Source: JAUVXE01 sp964349355 (lineage in GTDB: Bacteria > Actinomycetota > Coriobacteriia > Anaerosomatales > SLCP01). From it: a DNA stretch of 18,809 nt. The translations under genes and the position numbers were made by a program. The DNA lies in the NCBI GenBank assembly GCA_964349355.1, contig CAYGFZ010000040.1, positions 1 to 18,809 of the forward strand, written 5' to 3'. Below the pieces are notes generated by a model. The model was not told the origin of the DNA, did no database searches, and saw nothing but the letters and a program-made list of their open reading frames with translations. This document shows positions 1 to 7,251 of this stretch, one piece after another (position 1 is the stretch's first letter; the number at the start of each line of letters is the position of its first letter).

Positions 1-45
1 GCCGCCGAGGACCTCGCGACGATCCTCGGCACCGAGGCGGCGTAA
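1..45 (+). CDS. C-terminal tail of an upstream gene (partial)
   Basis: The first reading frame of the window runs open from base 1 to a TAA at 43-45 and gives 14 residues ending in ILGTEAA. The residues look protein-like and the wobble bases are G or C. The next gene starts 5 nt after this stop, as expected inside an operon. The fragment is too short to name. The frame of the next gene is also open to the window edge, so it is not certain which frame is coding here. Confidence 0.35.
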   Translation, partial: AAEDLATILGTEAA

Positions 46-50
46 GCGCC

Positions 51-395
51 GTGCCACGCACCATCTTCATCGCACTCGTGGCGGTCGCCGTAGCTGCGGC
101 CGCCACGAGTGCGGCGTTCGTTTTCGGGACGCCCCTGGCGCCTCCCGCGCCCGCGCCCGCGGCGAGTTCCGGTCCGGCCTTCGTCCCTTCCGGAGCTGGA
201 GCCTCAGCTGACTCGGGCGGCCCGCCGATGGGCGGGGACGTCATCGAAGGCGGCGAGGTCCCACCTCCGGACCCCGAGAGCCCGTTTGCGTTCCAGATCC
301 CGGGATGTCGCTGCCACAGCGATGATTCTGCGGTGGTGGAGGAGCACGGCGAATATCGGCTCAACCAGTGCGCAGGCTGCCACCGCGGCCGCTGA
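51..395 (+). CDS. Small exported c-type cytochrome-like protein with terminal heme motif
   Basis: The 114-residue product has a GTG start. A hydrophobic, Ala/Val-rich signal segment (about residues 4-25) is followed by a Pro/Ala/Gly-rich linker (30-75) and a compact C-terminal part. That part holds a CxCH sequence (C86, C88, H89) and a canonical CxxCH heme-attachment motif (C107, C110, H111) only three residues before the stop. The CxxCH is direct sequence evidence for covalent heme; whether CxCH also binds heme is unknown. The protein is predicted to act outside the membrane in electron transfer or as a heme-binding domain. A CcsA-like heme-handling gene lies about 3 kb downstream, which fits a host that makes c-type cytochromes. 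There is no lipobox. No clear Shine-Dalgarno precedes the GTG, so coupling to the preceding gene or a further upstream start is possible. Confidence 0.65.
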   Translation: MPRTIFIALVAVAVAAAATSAAFVFGTPLAPPAPAPAASSGPAFVPSGAGASADSGGPPMGGDVIEGGEVPPPDPESPFAFQIPGCRCHSDDSAVVEEHGEYRLNQCAGCHRGR

Positions 396-455
396 AGGCC
401 GACCGCTCGCCGAGAGTGCGACGCGGGAGCGGGGGTCGAGCCGGACAGGGACTCC

Positions 456-668
456 ATGGAGCGCGAGGCGACCACGATCTCACGACGGCTCCGGCTCGCG
501 ATGCGTCCCGAGCCTCACATACCGCACTCTGCCCCGGTGCTCTACTCCACTGCCGAGCTGCCCAGACGGTTGGCCGCGATCGACCAGATCGAGGTCTACG
601 GTGTCGCAGGGCACTCCTCGCTTCGCAGGACGGTCAACGATACGGAGTTGCTGGCCCCGGCACAGTAG
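456..668 (+). CDS. Hypothetical small protein, 70 aa
   Basis: I do not recognise this product. It is an ATG-initiated frame with strong G/C preference at the wobble position, roughly four codons in five, similar to neighbouring real genes. It is the only convincing coding frame in the 367 bases between the cytochrome-like gene and the peptidase. The protein is soluble, basic at its N-terminus, Pro/His-containing around residues 18-26, and has no membrane segment or metal motif. The ribosome binding site is weak (an AGGGA-like stretch a few bases upstream). Random open frames are frequent at this GC content, so it may be spurious. Confidence 0.4.
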   Translation: MEREATTISRRLRLAMRPEPHIPHSAPVLYSTAELPRRLAAIDQIEVYGVAGHSSLRRTVNDTELLAPAQ

Positions 669-695
669 ATTCGCCTACCGCTGCCGCCCGTGAAG

Positions 696-701
696 TATCA
701 T
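696..701 (+). promoter_or_regulatory. Possible -10 element (TATCAT) for the M28 peptidase gene
   Basis: TATCAT matches the -10 consensus at five of six positions and lies about 60 bp upstream of the chosen start. I see no convincing -35 hexamer at 16-18 bp spacing. Confidence 0.3.
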
Positions 702-762
702 GTCCTCGGATGGCGCGGCGCGCGCCTGTAGTGCCGCAGGCCGGATGAACCCGGAGGACCGC

Positions 763-2529
763 ATGTCCCGTGCAGCAGAACATCTCCACTACCTTGCAAC
801 GGTGATCGGCCCGCGTCCCGCGACGACCGACGCCGAGGCCGAGGCCGCCGACTACATCGAGACGGTCTTCCGCGATCGTGGACTGGCGACCGAGCGGCAG
901 GAGTTCGATGCCCCACGCACCTACTCGTGGGCGTACGTTGCCTATCATGCGCTCACGATCGGCGCGGCTGTCGCGTCGGGCTGGTCGTTCCTTGCATGGC
1001 CGGCTTTTGCGGTCGCAACGCTGACCGCCTTCCTGATGTGGATGGACCTCGATATGCGCTTCGGCCTCACATCGTTGCTTCCGCCGAAGGGGCCCAGCCA
1101 GAACATCATCGCGCGGCACACACCCAGGTCACGCCGGGGCGAGCGCCCCACGCGCGTGGTGATCGTCGCCCACTACGACACCGCGAAGGCGTCGCTCGCG
1201 TTCGCGCCCTCGATGGTCAAGAACTTCTCGGTCACGTTCACGCTCATGAAGGCGTGCACGATGATCGTTCCCGTGTTCGCTTTGGTGGGCGCGCTGCCTT
1301 TCACCGCAGCGTGGGACCCGTGGCTGTGGTATGCGACGATCGCCGCAAGCGCCTACCTTCTCGTCCCACTCGTCATCAACGTTCACCGCGAGTTCGCGAT
1401 GGACTTTGTCGATGGCGCCAACGACAACGCGTCCGGTGTCGCCGTCATGCTCGGCGTCCTCGAGCAGATCGTACCCGCCGAGGAGGATCCGGGCACCACA
1501 TCGTTCGCACCCGTGAGACGCGGTCCCGCGGCCGCCGAGGAAGCGGGAGTGGTCCCGGACGGTGCGGAGCTGCACTACATGCCAGACGGTCCGGGAGATG
1601 GAGCCGGCGACGACCCCACCGCGCTTCCCGACGACTTCCGGTGGGCGGAGACGGCCGAGTCCGAGCCTCGTGACGAGCCGCCCACCGCACAAGGGCGCCT
1701 TGAGTTCGAGACGATCGAGTTCGATACGGTCCAGGTGGCCGATCCGACGGGAACGCATGATTTCGCCGAGACAGCCGGCTCCGTTCAGGATGAGTGGGCG
1801 GACGCTCCTGAGTCCACCCGCCCCGGGCTTCTCGGCAGGTTCGGCAGGAAGCGCTCCCGCAAGACAGAGGACGTCGGTGGATGGCTCGGTGTCGACGAGT
1901 CGTTCGGCGCGCGCGAGACCGGGCGCAAGATCGGATCTTGGGAGAACTTCAGCGAGGACGATGACGACGATGGATTCGGCGCGAAGGGGGGCAGCGCGGG
2001 CTCCGATCCGCTCGGCGATCCGGAGTTCGCCGCGACCGAGGCGTCGCGGATCCGCAGGCGTGTGACCGAGCGTGTCGACCGGGCACTCGCCGACAAGGAG
2101 GTCTGGTTCGTGGCCACCGGAGCCGAGGAGACCGGCACGTGGGGCATGGGCGCGCTCCTCGAGGCGTACGGCGCCGACTTGCGCGGTGCGCTGATCATCA
2201 ACCTGGACAATCTCGGTTCAGGTGGCTTGAACATGGTGACCGAAGAGGGGATGGCGCGCAGGTACCGCGCCGACCGGCGACTGCTCTCCGCAGGAAAGCG
2301 CGTATCGCGTGAAAACGAGCTACCGGTGAAGACCCGTCCGTACCGCGGGCTCTCGACCGATGCGACCCGGGCGCTTTCGCGTGGCTACCGTGCGATGAGC
2401 CTCATGGCGTTCGACATCAACGGGCGGCTGCCGAACTGGCACTGGCGCACCGACGTCGAGGACAAGGTCGATCCCCGCAACCTCGAGAATGCCGAGCGGT
2501 TCGTCACCGGGCTGGTGCGTTCGCTGTAG
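763..2529 (+). CDS. Membrane-embedded M28-family zinc metallopeptidase with two insertions
   Basis: The 588-residue product starts at the ATG preceded by GGAGGA (753-758) at 4 nt spacing; earlier in-frame ATGs at 700 and 745 lack such a site. M28 peptidases are di-zinc aminopeptidases/carboxypeptidases. The full ligand set is visible: H137 and D139 in AHYDT, D221 in GANDNASG, E455/E456 in GAEETG, D482 in NLDNLGSG, and H560 near the C-terminus. Two hydrophobic helices (about 55-75 and 77-95) precede the catalytic domain. Two more (about 165-183 and 187-206) sit inside it, between the first and second metal-ligand motifs. A further stretch of about 190 residues (238-430), very acidic, Pro/Gly-rich and apparently disordered, separates D221 from the EE motif. 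The substrate is unknown. The gene is convergent with the membrane gene that follows. Confidence 0.85.
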   Translation: MSRAAEHLHYLATVIGPRPATTDAEAEAADYIETVFRDRGLATERQEFDAPRTYSWAYVAYHALTIGAAVASGWSFLAWPAFAVATLTAFLMWMDLDMRFGLTSLLPPKGPSQNIIARHTPRSRRGERPTRVVIVAHYDTAKASLAFAPSMVKNFSVTFTLMKACTMIVPVFALVGALPFTAAWDPWLWYATIAASAYLLVPLVINVHREFAMDFVDGANDNASGVAVMLGVLEQIVPAEEDPGTTSFAPVRRGPAAAEEAGVVPDGAELHYMPDGPGDGAGDDPTALPDDFRWAETAESEPRDEPPTAQGRLEFETIEFDTVQVADPTGTHDFAETAGSVQDEWADAPESTRPGLLGRFGRKRSRKTEDVGGWLGVDESFGARETGRKIGSWENFSEDDDDDGFGAKGGSAGSDPLGDPEFAATEASRIRRRVTERVDRALADKEVWFVATGAEETGTWGMGALLEAYGADLRGALIINLDNLGSGGLNMVTEEGMARRYRADRRLLSAGKRVSRENELPVKTRPYRGLSTDATRALSRGYRAMSLMAFDINGRLPNWHWRTDVEDKVDPRNLENAERFVTGLVRSL

Positions 2530-2553
2530 CACGCTCCTGGCCCGCGCCGCCGC

Positions 2554-3195
2554 TCACTCCTCGGCGAACGAGCGGTCGATCTCGACGCGCACTCTCTTGC
2601 GCCACGCGAACCGGTCGGCGTAGAAGGCCAGCAGCGTGCCCGCGAGTGTGAGTGCCGTTGCCGCCCAGAAAACCGGCAGCATGAACGCCGAGCGCTGCAG
2701 GGCGATGACCACGACCGCGAACACGATGAAGCCGAGGTGCAACAGGCCCGAACCGGCCTTCACAAGGCGGCCTTCGGTCAGGTACGAGGGCCCGCGCACA
2801 CCGGCGACCGTCAGTGCGACCACGCCAACCTGGATGAGCGCCGAGAGTGCCAGATAGACGGTGAGACCGGTCTGCAAGCTACCGCTGAAAGCCCAGGTCG
2901 CAATCCCCGCAACGAGCATCCCTGAGGAGACCGCGATCAGCACTGTTCGGTCAAAGAGGCGCTTGGGTACGCAGAGACCCATCACGATCACGAGTGCGAC
3001 AACCTGCGGGGCGGCGATCGCGTTCATCCACCACACGAACACCGGATAGCCGGCGACGTCGAAGGCCGGCGATGTCGTCGAGGCCCACCACACGTACGCC
3101 GTGCCGAGGAACGACTGGAAGCCGAGCGAGCCGAGTAGCCCGATCGTGAGCACCATGAGGATGTAGTCCCACTGTTTCTGGTGTGTGTCTGTCAT
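2554..3195 (-). CDS. Six-helix integral membrane protein downstream of ccsA-like gene
   Basis: The 213-residue product is dominated by about six hydrophobic helices (roughly 11-31, 50-72, 80-103, 112-131, 145-165, 171-190) and has a charged C-terminal tail after about residue 195. I recognise no family motif. It starts at ATG with a strong GGAGGAGGT site. It begins 16 nt after the stop of the CcsA-like gene, so the two are almost certainly co-transcribed and probably work together, perhaps in heme delivery or as a membrane partner of a cytochrome complex. That role is inferred from context only. Confidence 0.75.
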   Translation of the reverse strand: MTDTHQKQWDYILMVLTIGLLGSLGFQSFLGTAYVWWASTTSPAFDVAGYPVFVWWMNAIAAPQVVALVIVMGLCVPKRLFDRTVLIAVSSGMLVAGIATWAFSGSLQTGLTVYLALSALIQVGVVALTVAGVRGPSYLTEGRLVKAGSGLLHLGFIVFAVVVIALQRSAFMLPVFWAATALTLAGTLLAFYADRFAWRKRVRVEIDRSFAEE

Positions 3196-3211
3196 CAGGA
3201 GACCTCCTCCG

Positions 3212-4183
3212 TCACATGTAGCTGTGTGCGCCGGGTACGACGTACGTGGCCAGGTAGGTGAGTACGAGCACCACGAACGAGAGGATCGAAAGCGCGGCGA
3301 CCCAGCGCCACATCCCCGTGCGCCTCAGGTAGAGGCGACCATGCAGTACGGCCGTGTAGAGCAGCCACATCATGATCGATAGATTTACCTTGCCCGACCA
3401 CCACCACGATTCGCCCTGCCACGCGATCACGGCCCAGGGGAAGCCAAGGAGCATCCCTGCCGTGAACGGGACATAGCCTAGGCGTATCCACCGATAGGCG
3501 GTCGTCTCGAAGGAGGAGTGGCGGTGGCGCACCATGAGTAGCGTGGCGACGAAAGAGATCGCAAAGGTCCCGTAGGCGAAGAAGAGCGCGGGCGGGTGCA
3601 CCCACATATAGGCGGTGTTGTAGTAGAACTGCCGCGCGCTCTCCATGCCCTGATAGGCGCCCATCATCCGGCCCGGGTCCCCGCTCGCCATCGCGCCGAG
3701 GTAGTTGGCGTACTGTGCGAGGAAGGAGGGGAGCGGTTCTGTGAACGGTTTGCCCCAAAACGCGGCGCCGAGCATGAGAAGTGCGAGGACGACCGTCACC
3801 CCGGGAAGCAGTTCTTCGCGATGGCGCCGGATGAAGACGGCGAGGATCGCCACGATGAGAGCCCAGACGTAGAGCTTCTCGGACTCGATCCAAAGCGGCA
3901 CCGCGATACGGCCCACGACCAGTCCGGTGTCGGGGCTCACGACGACCGCTAGCTCCCAAAGACGCCAGTGGAACCAGGCTAAGACGCCCTCGCCGATAAG
4001 CAGAACCACGGCGCTGACAGCAACGGCCGGGCCGAGGTAGCGCCGCAGGTCGGGCACGAGCGCCAGGGAAAGCAGCGCAATCGCGAGCGCGGGCACGAGG
4101 GCCTGCAACGGCGTGCCGATCGCCGAGAGGGTCGATATCAGCTGTCCGATCTCCGCCCGGGTCACGGCGGGGTTCATGGGCAT
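3212..4183 (-). CDS. CcsA/CcmF-like cytochrome c biogenesis (heme handling) membrane protein
   Basis: The 323-residue polytopic protein resembles the CcsA/CcmF/ResC superfamily, which presents heme for attachment to apocytochromes c at the outer face of the membrane. Visible hallmarks are WVHPP (194-198, with H196 as candidate heme ligand), a tryptophan-rich segment W255-Q-G-E-S-W-W-W-S-G-K (255-265) at the place of the WWD heme-binding loop, H281, and a terminal G-A-H-S-Y with H320. The W-rich loop lacks the usual aspartate and is degenerate compared with WGxxWxWD. A Shine-Dalgarno GGAG precedes two possible starts: ATG at 4183 (3 nt spacing) and ATG at 4177 (9 nt spacing), and the second may be the true one. 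It heads a two-gene leftward operon and diverges from the GGDEF gene. Confidence 0.8.
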   Translation of the reverse strand: MPMNPAVTRAEIGQLISTLSAIGTPLQALVPALAIALLSLALVPDLRRYLGPAVAVSAVVLLIGEGVLAWFHWRLWELAVVVSPDTGLVVGRIAVPLWIESEKLYVWALIVAILAVFIRRHREELLPGVTVVLALLMLGAAFWGKPFTEPLPSFLAQYANYLGAMASGDPGRMMGAYQGMESARQFYYNTAYMWVHPPALFFAYGTFAISFVATLLMVRHRHSSFETTAYRWIRLGYVPFTAGMLLGFPWAVIAWQGESWWWSGKVNLSIMMWLLYTAVLHGRLYLRRTGMWRWVAALSILSFVVLVLTYLATYVVPGAHSYM

Positions 4184-4209
4184 CTACTCCATCCGGTCTG
4201 TGTCCGTTC

Positions 4210-4217
4210 AGTATACT
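4210..4217. promoter_or_regulatory. Symmetric -10 element AGTATACT between divergent genes
   Basis: The 8-bp palindrome AGTATACT reads TATACT on both strands: 4212-4217 on plus, 4210-4215 on minus. It lies in the 82-bp gap between the leftward ccsA-like gene and the rightward GGDEF gene. Neither strand has a convincing -35. Shared, symmetric -10 elements that drive divergent transcription are known in bacteria, and this one is positioned for that role. Confidence 0.45.
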
Positions 4218-4265
4218 GTGCTCGCAACTCCGATGCCGCATCGCGGTCCGTATGGAGGTCGCACC

Positions 4266-5483
4266 TTGGCTCCGAGCCGTCTCGCAAAGTCTCTTATGCG
4301 CCGCGCCATGGTCTCATGGCGCGAGGAGCCCACGCGCTACGATATCGAGGCCCTTCAGGCCAACACGGAGAGGGTCGGACTGGTCATCCGGGTCCGCTGG
4401 GCGCTCGTGGCGGCCCTTGCCGGTTTTTCGCTGCTCGGCGGATGGGTCTACTCGCTCGAGGTCCCCTGGTCGGACCTTGTCATGAACATGCGCGTACCCG
4501 CGCTCGCGGTCATCTTCGTCGTCCTCTACAACATCTACTACTCGCTGACCTACCGACGCCTCGGCAACATCGCATTTTTGAATCACGCACAACTCCTGTT
4601 CGACGTGATCGTGGCGACTGTGCTCGTTTACTACTCCGGTGGGGTGCACTCGTGGTTCTACGCGATGTACGCGCTGTTCGTGCTGGAAGCGGCGTTCATC
4701 CTGCCGAGGGTACGCGACACGTGGATCGTCGCACTCTTTTGCGCGGTGGCCTACGGGGTCGTGGTTTGGGGAGAGTTCTTCGGTATCCTGCCTCACGTCG
4801 ACATGCCCTTCACCGGGGGAGAGCTTCACTTCTCACGTACATATGTCGGGGTGCGCTATCTGTGGCAGGCCACGGTACTCGCGGTGACCGCGATGGTCGC
4901 GACGCGGATGACTGCGGTGGTGCGTGAACGAGAGTCCGAGCTCGCCGCATCCACGATCATCGATGATAAGACCGGGTTGTACGACCGCAAGTACTTCCTG
5001 CGAGCACTCTCCAGCGAGCTGTTGCGAGCCGAGCGTGACGGCCGCCGGCTGTGGGTGCTCATGATCGATATCGATTCGTTCGGGCGCTTCAACAGGCTCT
5101 TCGGTATCCCGGCGGGCGACCGGATGATCGGTTCGGTGGCCGAGACCCTTACGAGCGCGCTCGACACATGCGTCTCGACGCCTTCGCAGAGCACCAACGT
5201 GCTGGCTCGCTTCGGCGGAGAGGAGTTCGCCATCCTTCTCGCCGAGGTCTGTTCGGGCGATACGCCGGGTCGGGACGATGCAGAGTTCGTTGCCGAGGCG
5301 GTGCGAACCGCCGTCGCCGAACTGCGTCTCGACGAGGCGGGGGTCACCGTCAGTATCGGAGGAGCTTCCTATCCCGAGCACGGTCCCACGGACAACCTCT
5401 TGCTTGCGGCCGCCGATGAGGCGCTTCACGCCGCTGCGACGAGCGGCGGCAACCGGATCGTGCTTGCCGGAGCCGACTCGTGA
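4266..5483 (+). CDS. Membrane-bound GGDEF diguanylate cyclase
   Basis: The product is 405 residues from a TTG start preceded by GGAGGT (4254-4259) at 6 nt spacing. This site is far better than those of the neighbouring ATGs at 4233, 4296 and 4308. After a basic N-terminus, about six hydrophobic helices form a membrane sensor region (about 45-220), followed by a linker and a C-terminal GGDEF domain. The signature GGEEF (317-321), the upstream Asp-rich MIDIDSF metal motif and the following FAILLAE are intact, so cyclic di-GMP synthesis from two GTP is expected. I see no RxxD inhibitory I-site five residues before GGEEF, so product inhibition may be absent. The signal sensed is unknown. The stop codon overlaps the next gene by 4 nt (GTGA), indicating translational coupling. 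Confidence 0.88.
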   Translation: MAPSRLAKSLMRRAMVSWREEPTRYDIEALQANTERVGLVIRVRWALVAALAGFSLLGGWVYSLEVPWSDLVMNMRVPALAVIFVVLYNIYYSLTYRRLGNIAFLNHAQLLFDVIVATVLVYYSGGVHSWFYAMYALFVLEAAFILPRVRDTWIVALFCAVAYGVVVWGEFFGILPHVDMPFTGGELHFSRTYVGVRYLWQATVLAVTAMVATRMTAVVRERESELAASTIIDDKTGLYDRKYFLRALSSELLRAERDGRRLWVLMIDIDSFGRFNRLFGIPAGDRMIGSVAETLTSALDTCVSTPSQSTNVLARFGGEEFAILLAEVCSGDTPGRDDAEFVAEAVRTAVAELRLDEAGVTVSIGGASYPEHGPTDNLLLAAADEALHAAATSGGNRIVLAGADS

Positions 5484-6151
5484 GCAGCTCCCGACGGCTC
5501 GCCGGAGTCCTGCTCGGCCTCCTCCTCGCCATAGCGCTCCTGGGGGGGGCGGTTCGCATTCTGCTCGCTCCCGCGTACACCCGGACACTCGTCATCGCTG
5601 CTGACGCTCCCGCGCTCACCGGACTCTCTGCCGAACAGACCCTCTCTCTCGCCGAAGAGGTCCGCGCCTATGTCGTCGGAACCCCCGACGCGACGCTCCC
5701 CGCGACTCTCGCAGACGGCCGCCCGGCGTTCGATGAGAAGGCGGTCGCGCACCTCGACGACGTTCGTGACGTGATGGACGGCGCGCGCGCCGCAACGGTC
5801 GTGGCGGGGGTGCTCGCGGCGGCCGGGTTCGGCGTCCTTGCCTGGCGACGGAACGACGCAGTATTCACGCTCGCGCTGCGCGTCGCCGGTCTCGCGCTCG
5901 CCGGCCTGGTGATTCTTGCGCTACTCGTGGGGCTACTCGATTTCGACCGGTTGTTCGCAGGATTCCATGAGCTGTTCTTCGAGGCGGGAACGTGGCAGTT
6001 CGCGGCAGACGCCCTGCTCATACGCATATTTCCCGAACCTTTCTGGGCAGCGTCGGGGGTGGCATGGGGCGTACTTTTGCTCGCTGCCGCAGCGGCGTGC
6101 GGCCTGTTTTCTCGATTCGTGGGCCGTCGCTTCGAGAGTGCGGATGGATGA
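5480..6151 (+). CDS. DUF1461 (TIGR01906-type) integral membrane protein
   Basis: The 223-residue product has a GTG start inside the GTGA overlap with the GGDEF gene. The layout is one N-terminal helix (about 8-28), an extracytoplasmic region of about 75 residues, then three further helices (about 105-122, 130-153, 188-210). Between the last two is a conserved-looking block, D-R-L-F-x2-F-H-E-L-F-F then F-P-E-P-F-W, characteristic of DUF1461. The function of this family is unknown. Coupling to the cyclase suggests co-expression. A 7-bp stem with a 5-nt loop (6180-6198) lies shortly after the stop but has no T-run. Confidence 0.75.
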   Translation: MSSSRRLAGVLLGLLLAIALLGGAVRILLAPAYTRTLVIAADAPALTGLSAEQTLSLAEEVRAYVVGTPDATLPATLADGRPAFDEKAVAHLDDVRDVMDGARAATVVAGVLAAAGFGVLAWRRNDAVFTLALRVAGLALAGLVILALLVGLLDFDRLFAGFHELFFEAGTWQFAADALLIRIFPEPFWAASGVAWGVLLLAAAAACGLFSRFVGRRFESADG

Positions 6152-6278
6152 CATGTCGGCCGAGAGGTGTACACTGCTGTCGGGTGGAACTCACCCGAGG
6201 GGATGAGCGCCTGGTCGCCACGGACTAGAGTTTTGTTGGTGATCGGGCATGGAAAACAGGGTTGGAAAGGAGCGCTGC

Positions 6279-6428
6279 ATGGCCGCCAAGGAAGGTTACT
6301 GCGTGAAGTGCAAGAGCAAGCGCGAGATTAAGGACGCGCAGTCGATCACGATGAAGAACGGTCGCCCGGCGACTCAGGGCCTGTGCCCCGAGTGTGGCAC
6401 CAAGATCTTCAAGATCGGCGCCAACTAG
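6279..6428 (+). CDS. DUF5679 small zinc-ribbon protein, 49 aa
   Basis: The ATG has an AAAGGAG site (6266-6272) at 6 nt spacing. The 49-residue basic product carries two CxxC knuckles: C8-V-K-C11 near the start and C36-P-E-C39 near the end, with a K-N-G-R-P-A-T-Q-G core between them. This pattern matches the small DUF5679 family of actinobacteria and relatives, a zinc ribbon of unknown role; nucleic-acid or ribosome association is a guess. It is followed at once by a terminator and so may be a single-gene transcript. Confidence 0.85.
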   Translation: MAAKEGYCVKCKSKREIKDAQSITMKNGRPATQGLCPECGTKIFKIGAN

Positions 6429-6454
6429 ACACCCAGCGCTGACGTGTGACCACG

Positions 6455-6490
6455 ACGGGCGCCGGGGTCTTACCGGCGCCCGTTTGTGTC
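6455..6490 (+). terminator. Intrinsic terminator after DUF5679 gene
   Basis: An 11-bp perfect stem (6455-6465 with 6473-6483, GC core GGGCGCCGG/CCGGCGCCC) has a 7-nt loop and is followed by a T-rich stretch (TTTGTGT). It lies 26 nt after the stop codon. Confidence 0.8.
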
Positions 6491-6511
6491 TAGGGACGTT
6501 GGCCGTACGAC

Positions 6512-6546
6512 CTCCTCGGCGTGTTGACACCGTCTATGCCGAGGAG
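6512..6546. repeat. Perfect 9-bp inverted repeat flanking the -35 of the trkA promoter
   Basis: CTCCTCGGC (6512-6520) and GCCGAGGAG (6538-6546) are exact inverted copies separated by 17 bp. The gap contains the TTGACA -35, and the right arm abuts the -10. The placement suits an operator bound by a dimeric regulator. No regulator is encoded nearby. Confidence 0.5.
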
Positions 6547-6552
6547 TAGCGT
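6524..6552 (+). promoter_or_regulatory. Promoter for the trkA pair
   Basis: A perfect -35 TTGACA (6524-6529), a 17-bp spacer and TAGCGT (6547-6552), which fits the TAnnnT form of -10 elements common in high-GC Gram-positives. It lies 55 bp before the first trkA start. CATAAT at 6555-6560 is an alternative -10 but would sit too far from this -35. Confidence 0.6.
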
Positions 6553-6607
6553 CCCATAATCACTGTCTGCCCCTGCGGGATGCGGTTGACGGAGGCGAGA
6601 GTACGGA

Positions 6608-7249
6608 ATGAACGTCATCGTAGTAGGCTGCGGGCGCGTAGGCTCCCAGCTCGCGACACTCCTCTCGGTCGAGGGTCACAACGTCGTCATCATCGACAAG
6701 GACCCCGAGTCGTTCAAACGACTCGGCAGCACCTTCAACGGCATAACCATCAAGGGCCTTGGTTTTGACGAGGAGGTGCTGGAGGAGGCGGGCATCCGTG
6801 ACGCGGACGCATTCGCAGCTGTGACGAACCTCGACAACACCAATCTCATGGCTGCCGAGGTGGCCAGGAAACTGTTCGGCGTGAAGCATGTCATGGCGCG
6901 CCTCTACAACCCCTTGAGGGAGCGCACCTACCAGCAGCTTGGCCTTGACTACGTATGCGGGACCACGCTCGTTGCCGAGTCGCTTCTCGATAAGATGCGT
7001 CACGGGCATGGGCATCACGTGTCCTCCCTCGGCGACGTGGAACTCATCCAGTTCAAGGCAAGCGAAGCTGTGGAGGGCAAACGCGTCGGGGACATCGAGA
7101 TCGCGCGACGGTTCCGGATATCGGCGGTCTCGCGGGGCGACGAGATGTTCGTGCCCGAGCCCGACGCAGTCCTGCATGCAGGAGATTTCGTCCTGGCGGC
7201 CGTCAAGGAAGACGCGTTCAACAAGATCGCGCGCTACATGGAGGAGTAG
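6608..7249 (+). CDS. TrkA-family potassium uptake regulator (RCK protein), first of a pair
   Basis: The 213-residue cytoplasmic protein has a TrkA-N Rossmann domain (about 1-120) with dinucleotide motif GCGRVG (7-12) and the acidic end of strand 2 in I-I-D-K-D. A C-terminal TrkA-C ligand domain follows (about 140-213). Such RCK proteins gate TrkH/KtrB K+ channels in response to nucleotides. No TrkH-type channel gene is present in this window. The RBS is moderate (GGAGG about 12 nt upstream of ATG). A histidine-rich turn (H-G-H-G-H-H, about residues 132-137) lies between the two domains. The next trkA starts 2 nt after this stop, so the two are cotranslated and probably act as partners. Confidence 0.9.
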   Translation: MNVIVVGCGRVGSQLATLLSVEGHNVVIIDKDPESFKRLGSTFNGITIKGLGFDEEVLEEAGIRDADAFAAVTNLDNTNLMAAEVARKLFGVKHVMARLYNPLRERTYQQLGLDYVCGTTLVAESLLDKMRHGHGHHVSSLGDVELIQFKASEAVEGKRVGDIEIARRFRISAVSRGDEMFVPEPDAVLHAGDFVLAAVKEDAFNKIARYMEE

Positions 7250-7251
7250 GG

